Of a stretch of 59,124 nucleotides of DNA, positions 53,107-59,124 are shown one piece after another. The position numbers and the translations under genes were made by a program. The stretch comes from Caldilineaceae bacterium (GTDB lineage: Bacteria > Chloroflexota > Anaerolineae > Caldilineales > Caldilineaceae). The stretch's first letter is position 1. The number at the start of each line of letters is the position of its first letter. Below the pieces are notes generated by a model. That model worked only from the letters and a program-made list of their open reading frames with translations. It made no database searches and was not told the DNA's origin. The stretch is from NCBI GenBank assembly GCA_019637685.1, contig JAHBVF010000040.1, positions 1 through 59,124 of the forward strand. Direction: 5' to 3'.

Positions 53107-54513
53107 ATGTCCACACACGCAATGTCCCGCCGTCGCTTTTTGCAAAGTTCTGCCGTGCTGGCCGCAGGGAGTCTGCTTGCCGCGTGCGCGGCTCCGGCCG
53201 CGCCGTCGGCCCCGGCCGCCCAATCGGGCAGTGGGGAAGCCGCGGCCCCAGCCGCCGAGCTGATCGAACTCACCTATCTGACGCCGGACCGGGAACTGGA
53301 GAACCGTGTCAAAGAGGTAGTCGTCAACGGTTTCAACGCACGCATGGAAGAGGAAGGAAAGCCCTTCCGGGTCAAGGGCATTGTGGGTCCGGCCACGGAC
53401 AATGACATCAAAACGAAGCTGACTCTCGACGCGGCCGCGGGCACTTTACCCGACATCTTCAGCGCCCGCCCCGAGCTGCTGGCAGACTTCGTGGCCGCCA
53501 ACTATCTGGCTGATCTGCGCCCCGAGCTGGAAAACTGGGACGGCTGGAGCCAGTACCCCGCGGTACTGAAACCCTTTGCTGATTTCGACGGCAAGCTGAT
53601 CGGTCTGCCCACAGGCGGCACCTTCTCCATGTATTATCGCAAGGACCTGCTGGAGGCCAACGACATCGCCACCACCCAACCGGCCACCTGGGACGAATTC
53701 TATGCAACCTGTGGTCAGATTGCCGACAAGACCGATGCTGTGCCCACAGGCATCCCCGCGGCCACCCCGTGGGGCGGCGGAACCTGGGGCGAAGCATTTC
53801 AGATGATCTGGCTGAGCTTCAATGGCCCGATTTTTGAGGACGGCAAGTGGGTGATCCACAGCCCCAATCTGTTGAGCGCGTTCCAGGTGTACGAAACCCT
53901 CAGTTCCAATGGCTGGCTGACAGTGGACGAACTGCTGTCACCCAATCCGTGGGAACCCATCAAATACGAAGGTTTCCCTAACGGCGATGTAGCTGTCGTC
54001 ACCGGCGGCGACTGGCAGTGGACCTTTGACTGGGGTCCCGAAGGGGCCACCCCCATTGAAGGGCTGTTTGAAAAGGTGGAACGGTGGGCCTTCCCTGCCG
54101 AAGACGGCAAGCCCTTTACTTTTGTCGATGGGGGCGTAGGGGCTGTGGTGGCCGCCAACACCGATTCCATCGAAGGCTCTGCTGCATTCCTGAAGTTTGG
54201 CTCCGAGCCGGAAGTCACCTGCGAAACCATGAAAATCCACATCGGCGGCCCTGTCGCGCGTATGGACTTTGCCGAGAAATGCCCGGAATATCTGGACATT
54301 GTGAATGGCAAGATGGCCCAGGCCAGCAAATTCTTTGAAACAGGCCGCACCTTCAACTTCAATCAGTTGGGCGCGGGCAAGATTTCTGACGGCGTGGGGC
54401 GAGCCACCGAGGATATCATCACCGGCACGGCCAGCGCACAGCAGGCGATGGATGCCTTTGCCGACGCCATGACCGACAGCCTGGGTGCTGAAAACGTCAT
54501 GCGCATTTCCTAG
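53107..54513 (+). CDS. ABC sugar-binding lipoprotein, family 1
   Basis: 468 aa with AGGAGG before the ATG. The N-terminus combines a twin-arginine motif (SRRRFLQSS) with a lipobox (LLAAC), followed by an Ala/Pro-rich linker. The family-1 extracellular solute-binding fold follows (GTLPDIFSARPELLADFVAANYLADLRP, GLPTGGTFSMYYRKDLLEAND, AAFLKFGSEPEVTCE). It delivers a sugar to the two permeases encoded next. Substrate unknown, but the operon's oxidoreductase suggests a derivatised or polyol sugar. Confidence 0.93.
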   Translation: MSTHAMSRRRFLQSSAVLAAGSLLAACAAPAAPSAPAAQSGSGEAAAPAAELIELTYLTPDRELENRVKEVVVNGFNARMEEEGKPFRVKGIVGPATDNDIKTKLTLDAAAGTLPDIFSARPELLADFVAANYLADLRPELENWDGWSQYPAVLKPFADFDGKLIGLPTGGTFSMYYRKDLLEANDIATTQPATWDEFYATCGQIADKTDAVPTGIPAATPWGGGTWGEAFQMIWLSFNGPIFEDGKWVIHSPNLLSAFQVYETLSSNGWLTVDELLSPNPWEPIKYEGFPNGDVAVVTGGDWQWTFDWGPEGATPIEGLFEKVERWAFPAEDGKPFTFVDGGVGAVVAANTDSIEGSAAFLKFGSEPEVTCETMKIHIGGPVARMDFAEKCPEYLDIVNGKMAQASKFFETGRTFNFNQLGAGKISDGVGRATEDIITGTASAQQAMDAFADAMTDSLGAENVMRIS

Positions 54514-54537
54514 CCATTGACGAGCAATACGGATTCT

Positions 54538-54602
54538 CCGAAGCCACACGAAGCGACGCAAAGCAGCAGTTCTGACTTTGTGTCCCTTCGTGGGCTTCGT
54601 GG
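54538..54602. repeat. Intergenic inverted repeat of CACAAAG/CTTTGTG type
   Basis: Left arm 54538-54563 (CCGAAGCCACACGAAGC...GCAAAG) and right arm 54576-54602 (CTTTGTGTCCC...CTTCGTGG) pair imperfectly over about 26 bp. It sits inside the ABC operon between binding protein and first permease and is related to 4431-4501. Confidence 0.7.
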
Positions 54603-54661
54603 AGCAGACTGCCATTCCCCGGAAAATACCCCTGGAAAATTAACACCTCACGGAGAGAATT

Positions 54662-55534
54662 ATGCTCCACGCCCAGAACAGATTACTTCTGCTCTTCCTG
54701 CTGCCCGCGCTGGTGCTGCTGCTGATTTTCACGGCAGCCCCTTCCCTGTGGGCCATCTACATCAGCTTCACCGATCTGGCCCTGGCTGGCCCCAAAGCGA
54801 TGGATTATACGCTGGTGGGGCTGAAAAACTATGTAAAGCTCTTCAACGACAGCAATTTTCATCATTCGGTCTGGCTCTCCATCCAATACACCGTCTTCAG
54901 CAATATCGGCCAGTTCACTCTGGGGCTGATTGCCGCGCTGATATTGAACCGGCGTAAGTTGCGCGGCCAGGGCTTCCTGCTGGCGGTGATCGTCCTGCCG
55001 ATGGTCATTCCGGGTATCACCCAGGCGCTGATCTGGGGTTCCATGCTGGGCGCGAAGGAGTTTGGAACCCTCAACCGGATTGTTGGCATTTTCGGCGTCG
55101 AGCCGGTGCTGTGGACCCGCACACTGCCTATGCTCTCCATCGTTCTGGTCAACTTCTGGAACAATTCGGGCTTTGCCATGATTCTCTTTCTGGCCGGTCT
55201 GGAGAGCATCCCCACGGAAGTGATTGAATCGGCCAAAATCGACGGGGCCAATGGGTGGCAGATGCTCCTGCGCATCAAATTGCCGCTGATCCGCTATGTG
55301 GTTATGCTCTGGCTGCTGTTGAACACCATCGGCCTGCTGGGTATGTTCGATCTGGTCTTCACCCTCACCCGCGGCGGGCCAGGCAACGCCACCGAACTGA
55401 TGGGCATTTATATCTACAACCAGGGCTTCCAGTATTTTGAGCTGGGCTACGGCAGCGCCGCGGCAATGGTCATGCTGGTCATCAGCCTCTGCTTTGCTTT
55501 CATCTACCTGCGGATGATGCGGGTCGAACTCTAG
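54662..55534 (+). CDS. ABC sugar permease (MalF-like)
   Basis: 290 aa with six membrane helices (first LLLLFLLPALVLLLIFTAAPSLWAIYISF). The EAA loop that docks the ATPase is present near residue 185-210 (VIESAKIDGANGWQMLLRIKLPLI). It forms a heterodimeric channel with the next permease. A dispersed repeat separates it from the binding-protein gene, and CGGAGAG lies upstream of the ATG. Confidence 0.94.
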   Translation: MLHAQNRLLLLFLLPALVLLLIFTAAPSLWAIYISFTDLALAGPKAMDYTLVGLKNYVKLFNDSNFHHSVWLSIQYTVFSNIGQFTLGLIAALILNRRKLRGQGFLLAVIVLPMVIPGITQALIWGSMLGAKEFGTLNRIVGIFGVEPVLWTRTLPMLSIVLVNFWNNSGFAMILFLAGLESIPTEVIESAKIDGANGWQMLLRIKLPLIRYVVMLWLLLNTIGLLGMFDLVFTLTRGGPGNATELMGIYIYNQGFQYFELGYGSAAAMVMLVISLCFAFIYLRMMRVEL

Positions 55535-55556
55535 CCAGCGACAAGGAACAAATATA

Positions 55557-56453
55557 ATGACGGTTCAATCGAAATCACAACGAATGCAGCCCGCGGCCCT
55601 GGACCTGCGCTCCCAGTGCTGGGAGCGGCTGAACGTGGGATTGGTCTATCTGTTTCTGGTCGTCTTTGCCATTTTTATCCTCATTCCCTTCATTTGGCCC
55701 TTTCTCAGCGCCTTCACACAGAAGCCGGAAAATGTCTCCAGCCTCTATCTCTACTGGCCCGAATCCTTCACCCTTGACCACTTCTGGAACGCCATCTTTG
55801 GCCGGGGCCAGGCGCTGACACTGCTGCGCAACAGCATTTTGACAGTGGGGGGCGCGGTGCTCTTCGCCCTGGTGATCTGCTCAATGGGTGGCTATGCGCT
55901 CTCCCGGGGCACCTTCCGCTTCAAGCGGGCGCTGATGTTCCTCATCCTGCTGATTCAGATTATTCCCGGCACGGCCACTGTCCTGCCCTTCTATCTGATT
56001 ATGCGGGAACTGCACCTGATCAACACTTTGCTGGGTGTGGCCCTGGGCATGACCGCGGGCGCTATCCCCTTTATGCTCTGGGTGATGAAGGGTTTCATCG
56101 ACACTGTGCCCATCGAACTGGAGGAGGCTGCCTTTCTGGACGGGGCCAGTCGCTGGCAGGCCCTGGCTCAGGTAGTCTTTCCCCTCACCCTGCCGGGGAT
56201 CGGCGCGGCCGCGATTCTGGCCTTCAACGGCGCGTGGGGCGCTTTCTTTCTGCCCCTCATTCTGCTCTCCGATGCAGACAAATTCCTTATGCCCCTGGGA
56301 CTCTTCCGCGCGCTCATCGCCTATACCAACTTGGACTACGGGATGCTGAACGCGATGGGCATTCTCTATATGATTCCCTCCTTCCTGATCTTCCTCTTTG
56401 CCCGCCAATACCTGATCCGCGGCACAATGGCTGGGGCAATGGCGGGCCAATAA
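55557..56453 (+). CDS. ABC sugar permease (MalG-like)
   Basis: 298 aa, six membrane helices (first VYLFLVVFAIFILIPFIWPFL). EAA loop near residue 185-210: IELEEAAFLDGASRWQALAQVVFPLTLPG. Partner of the permease upstream, 22 nt away. The operon encodes no ATPase, so a shared MsmK/UgpC-type ATPase elsewhere is expected, as is common for this transporter family. Confidence 0.94.
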   Translation: MTVQSKSQRMQPAALDLRSQCWERLNVGLVYLFLVVFAIFILIPFIWPFLSAFTQKPENVSSLYLYWPESFTLDHFWNAIFGRGQALTLLRNSILTVGGAVLFALVICSMGGYALSRGTFRFKRALMFLILLIQIIPGTATVLPFYLIMRELHLINTLLGVALGMTAGAIPFMLWVMKGFIDTVPIELEEAAFLDGASRWQALAQVVFPLTLPGIGAAAILAFNGAWGAFFLPLILLSDADKFLMPLGLFRALIAYTNLDYGMLNAMGILYMIPSFLIFLFARQYLIRGTMAGAMAGQ

Positions 56454-56469
56454 TGCGAATGGTGACCCA

Positions 56470-57474
56470 ATGACTCCCATTGAAACAGTGATGATCGGCT
56501 GTGGGCGTATGGCCCAGGGGCACATGCACTCCATGCTGGCCCAGCAGGAGACAACCCATATCCGTGTGGTCTCCGAGCCATCGCCCGCCGCGTACGCAAG
56601 CGTCTGTGCGCTCTACCGCGCCCACGACCTGGAGCCGCCGCCCAACCAGCCGGACCTGGACAAACTCCTAAAAGAGTACGGCCCGGAACTGGACGCCGCT
56701 TTTATCATTACCCCCCACGCCTATCACCACGACCAGACGAAGGCCTGTATGCAGGCCGGGCTGGATGTGTTGCTGGAAAAACCCATGGTCATTACCGGCG
56801 CTGAGGCCGAAAGCCTGATCGCCGAGCGCGATCGTTCTGGCCGATTGCTGGTCGTGGCCTTTCCCGGCAGCCTCTCTCCCCAGATACGCACAGCCGCCAC
56901 ACTCCTGCGCAGCGGAGAGATGGGAACAATTCTCACGATCTCCGGTATCTCCTGGGAGAACTGGCGCATACCCAATATTGGCACTTGGCGGCAGCAGCCA
57001 GAAATTGCGGGCGGCGGCTTCTTCTTTGACACAGGCGCGCATATGCTCAATACTATTACTGACTTGGCAGGTGAAGAGTTTGTTGAAGTCGCGGCCTGGT
57101 TTGACCAGCGCGGCACACCTGTGGAGATTTTGGGTGTGGTGATGGCGCGCCTGGCCTCGGGCGCGCTGGTGACAATGAATGCGTGTGGCGACACCAGCAC
57201 CCGCTCCACCTCTGATGTGCGGGTCTTTTGCAGCCAGGGCGTGCTCTGCACCGACATTTGGGGCCATTTTCTGCACAGGCAGCGGCCAGGCGATGCCCAA
57301 CCCGAGCCTGTGCCCTTGCCCCCATCCGTGGGTGTCTGGCAGCAGTTTCTGGCCGTGCGTGCCGGAGAGATGGACAATCCTTGTCCGCCCGAAGTCGGTC
57401 TGCGCATGGCCCACCTCTGGGATGCCATTCGCCTTTCCGCCGCGGCCAACGGGGATCGGGTCTCGCTTGTTTGA
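56470..57474 (+). CDS. Gfo/Idh/MocA-family oxidoreductase
   Basis: 334 aa. N-terminal Rossmann domain with GCGRMAQGHMHSM (dinucleotide binding), DAAFIITPHAYHHDQTKACMQAGLDVLLEKPMVI (EKP motif, Lys catalytic), then the C-terminal sheet with GGGFFFDTGAHMLNTITDL (His of the family motif). It oxidises or reduces a sugar or polyol with NAD(P). It starts 16 nt after the second permease and probably acts on the imported sugar. Confidence 0.92.
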   Translation: MTPIETVMIGCGRMAQGHMHSMLAQQETTHIRVVSEPSPAAYASVCALYRAHDLEPPPNQPDLDKLLKEYGPELDAAFIITPHAYHHDQTKACMQAGLDVLLEKPMVITGAEAESLIAERDRSGRLLVVAFPGSLSPQIRTAATLLRSGEMGTILTISGISWENWRIPNIGTWRQQPEIAGGGFFFDTGAHMLNTITDLAGEEFVEVAAWFDQRGTPVEILGVVMARLASGALVTMNACGDTSTRSTSDVRVFCSQGVLCTDIWGHFLHRQRPGDAQPEPVPLPPSVGVWQQFLAVRAGEMDNPCPPEVGLRMAHLWDAIRLSAAANGDRVSLV

Positions 57475-57499
57475 CACCCTTTTATGAGTAGGAGCTACT

Positions 57500-57889
57500 A
57501 TGCAAATCGGTTTGGGAACCCACGTGGAAGTCGATCTGATCGATGAAGAGGGCAACGCGGAGCGTATGGCCTTTGACCTGGTGTCGGCCCAACAGGCCGA
57601 TGTGAGCCAGGGATTGATCAGCGCGGACGCGCCTTTGGGCCAGGCGATTCGGGGCAAATTTGTCGATACCACAATCCCCTATCAGATGGGGGACATTCGG
57701 GAAATACGCATTGTCAGCGTATCCCCCGGCCAGCCGATTGGCGAAGTGGACGCGGACGCCCGGCGCGCGGAGGTCTTGCGCAAGGCATTGGACGACGCGG
57801 AGCGCACCAATGCCCAGATGTTCGCGTCCTCTTTCAGCGGCAAATGGGGCGACTATGACCCGGACGGGGTGGATGAGTGGGAAGAATAG
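57500..57889 (+). CDS. Stand-alone GreA/GreB C-terminal-like domain protein
   Basis: 129 aa. The central part LISADAPLGQAIRGKFVDTTIPYQMGDIREIRIVSV matches the FKBP-like C-terminal domain of GreA/GreB and Rnk, which binds RNA polymerase near the secondary channel. The Gre N-terminal coiled coil that carries the catalytic acidic tip is missing; instead a helical, acidic C-terminal tail follows (about 80-129). It might modulate RNA polymerase like Rnk or have drifted in function. GGAG lies before the ATG and the sugar operon ends 25 nt upstream. Confidence 0.75.
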   Translation: MQIGLGTHVEVDLIDEEGNAERMAFDLVSAQQADVSQGLISADAPLGQAIRGKFVDTTIPYQMGDIREIRIVSVSPGQPIGEVDADARRAEVLRKALDDAERTNAQMFASSFSGKWGDYDPDGVDEWEE

Positions 57890-58044
57890 TCGCCGGCCCG
57901 GCCTGTGGGACAGGAAATAAGGCTTTTCCAACAAATAAATTCCCCAAATTGATTTGGAAAAGCCCAGGCCGTTCAGGGAAATTGTCGCCGGATCGGGGAT
58001 TTATTTTCTTTGAACGACCTAAGACGACCCAATTGAGCGGAGAA

Positions 58045-58965
58045 ATGATGTCAGATACTACGCAAAGACGCCGGGCTACCTCCCTGGAAGAATACCGCGC
58101 CCTGCCCCGGATGAGCAGTGACGAAGGCAAGGCGGCCTGGAAATCCTTTCAACCCCGGCCCACAGACACGATCATTACCCCCTATGGCAAGTCGGGAACC
58201 ACCTGGCTGCAACAGATCGTCCACAGCCTGCGCACCCGGGGCGATATGGACTTCGACGACATTTCCCGCGTCGTCCCCTGGCTGGAGACCTCCTACGATC
58301 TGGGGCTGGATATCAACGCCGAACAGAAGGCGAATCCCCGGGCCTTCAAGAGCCACCTGAACTGGCACGACGTCCCCAAAGGGGGTCGCTATATCGTCTC
58401 AATCCGCAACCCCAAGGACGTGCTGGTCTCTGGCTATCGCTTTATGGAAGGCTGGTTTTTTGAACCGGGGGCGATTGCCATCAACGAATGGGCGCAGGAA
58501 TCGTTTATGAAGCCGGACGAGGGCAAAGGCTATTGGAATCACCTGATTTCCTGGTGGGAGCAGCGGGATAGGCCGGATGTGCTGCTATTGGCCTATGAGC
58601 AGATGAAGCGGGACCTGTCGGGGACGATTCGCCGGGTAGCCGATTTCACCGGGATCGAACTGGACGAGGCATTGGAGGCGATTGTCAACCGACACGCCTC
58701 TTTTGAATTTATGCTGACCCACAAAGACAAATTCGACGACAAAATGATGCGGGAGCGCAGTGAGAGGGTGAGCGGCCTGCCGCCGGGCAGCGATTCGGCC
58801 AAAGTGCGCAAGGGAAAAGTGGGCGAACACCGCCACGAATTGCCACCGGAGATTGTGGCCGATCTCGACGCCATCTGGCAGCAGACGATCACCCCCCGCT
58901 TCGGCTTTCCCCATTACGAGGACCTGGCCGCGGCGCTCGCGTGGGATGGAAAGATGGGTGCATAG
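58045..58965 (+). CDS. Sulfotransferase
   Basis: 306 aa from ATG 58045. The 5'-phosphosulfate loop is TPYGKSGTTWLQQI (about residue 45) and the 3'-phosphate site SIRNPKDVLVSGYRFME (about 120). YEQMKRDLSGTIRRVADFTGIELDEAL and a final RKGKVGEHRHELPPE (the RKGxxGDW-like dimer/cofactor motif in altered form) follow. It transfers sulfate from PAPS to an alcohol or amine; the acceptor is unknown. The 155-nt gap before it has an inverted repeat GGCTTTTCCA/TGGAAAAGCC. Confidence 0.92.
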   Translation: MMSDTTQRRRATSLEEYRALPRMSSDEGKAAWKSFQPRPTDTIITPYGKSGTTWLQQIVHSLRTRGDMDFDDISRVVPWLETSYDLGLDINAEQKANPRAFKSHLNWHDVPKGGRYIVSIRNPKDVLVSGYRFMEGWFFEPGAIAINEWAQESFMKPDEGKGYWNHLISWWEQRDRPDVLLLAYEQMKRDLSGTIRRVADFTGIELDEALEAIVNRHASFEFMLTHKDKFDDKMMRERSERVSGLPPGSDSAKVRKGKVGEHRHELPPEIVADLDAIWQQTITPRFGFPHYEDLAAALAWDGKMGA

Positions 58966-59019
58966 GAGAAATCTCAGCAGGCTGAGAAGAAACGATTGTG
59001 CGATCAGGGCACATACCTG

Positions 59020-59124
59020 TCAATGGGCGGACGAGCGGCGGTCATTTTCCAGGACGAGACGGCCGTCTCTGATTCCGGGAATTGTGGGCACGTACAGGTC
59101 AACGAGCAGGCGGGTGGCGTAGCA
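59020..59124 (-). CDS. C-terminal end of a gene running off the window
   Basis: On the minus strand an open frame enters from the right edge and ends at a TGA (59020-59022). The last 34 residues include LLVDLYVPTIPGIRDGR and end in RRSSAH. The composition looks coding but is too short to assign. It converges on the sulfotransferase. Confidence 0.4.
   Translation of the reverse strand, partial: CYATRLLVDLYVPTIPGIRDGRLVLENDRRSSAH

Overview
The window is GC-rich bacterial DNA, and its gene content suggests a Chloroflexota lineage of the Anaerolineae/Caldilineae type. That is an inference from many PT-rich lipoproteins, bacterial SH3 domains, kelch/DUF11 surface proteins, family-1 sugar ABC importers without their own ATPase, and extended -10 promoters. 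No rRNA or other taxonomic marker is present, so the assignment is soft. Most of the window is ordinary chromosome.

Left part (1-7.9 kb, all minus strand): tRNA-Lys, two membrane-anchored small proteins, a TrmH/SpoU rRNA methyltransferase, and the classic translation cluster thrS-infC-rpmI-rplT. infC starts at an ATT codon behind a perfect Shine-Dalgarno, and thrS lacks the N-terminal TGS domain. An M20 peptidase lies upstream of thrS, preceded by a T-box leader with a threonine (ACC) specifier, which in turn directly follows a tRNA-Val(GAC) gene.

Mosaic accessory region (7.9-13.25 kb): the tRNA-Val plus Thr-T-box block occurs twice in the same orientation (7.9-8.3 and 9.96-10.33 kb). Each copy is followed (rightwards) by different cargo and then by a copy of the upstream sequence of an enolase-family gene. 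The cargo in the first interval is an AT-rich 366-codon gene resembling an RSE-type ADP-ribosyltransferase, tightly bracketed by an 11-bp inverted repeat like an integron gene cassette. The cargo in the second is a two-component system, a small membrane protein and a dead IntI-like integrase fragment. The second T-box and tRNA-Val copies carry damaging changes. This is the most unusual part of the window.

Right of the mosaic: an enolase-superfamily sugar-acid dehydratase and a glutamine-synthetase-like ligase (13.2-15.9), a PIN-domain toxin pair (15.9-16.6), a large SH3/PD40 surface protein (16.7-18.7), a TetR-adaptor-RND efflux operon (18.9-24.1), small membrane proteins (24.3-26.4), a lipoprotein and a CPBP protease (26.5-29.0), NarL-type signalling genes (29.0-32.9), and a glutaredoxin (33.2).

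Then come a 2199-aa secreted subtilase with kelch and DUF11 repeats and a membrane-anchored muramidase (33.5-41.8, minus), beta-carbonic anhydrase, an FGGY kinase, a HutD/Ves cupin, a metallophosphoesterase, ftsH, a dCMP deaminase, and a GH1 beta-glucosidase with an unknown partner. Last is an apparently autoregulated LacI operon (51.7-57.5) encoding a sugar-binding lipoprotein, two permeases and a Gfo/Idh/MocA oxidoreductase. The window ends with a Gre-domain protein, a sulfotransferase and the C-terminus of one more gene.
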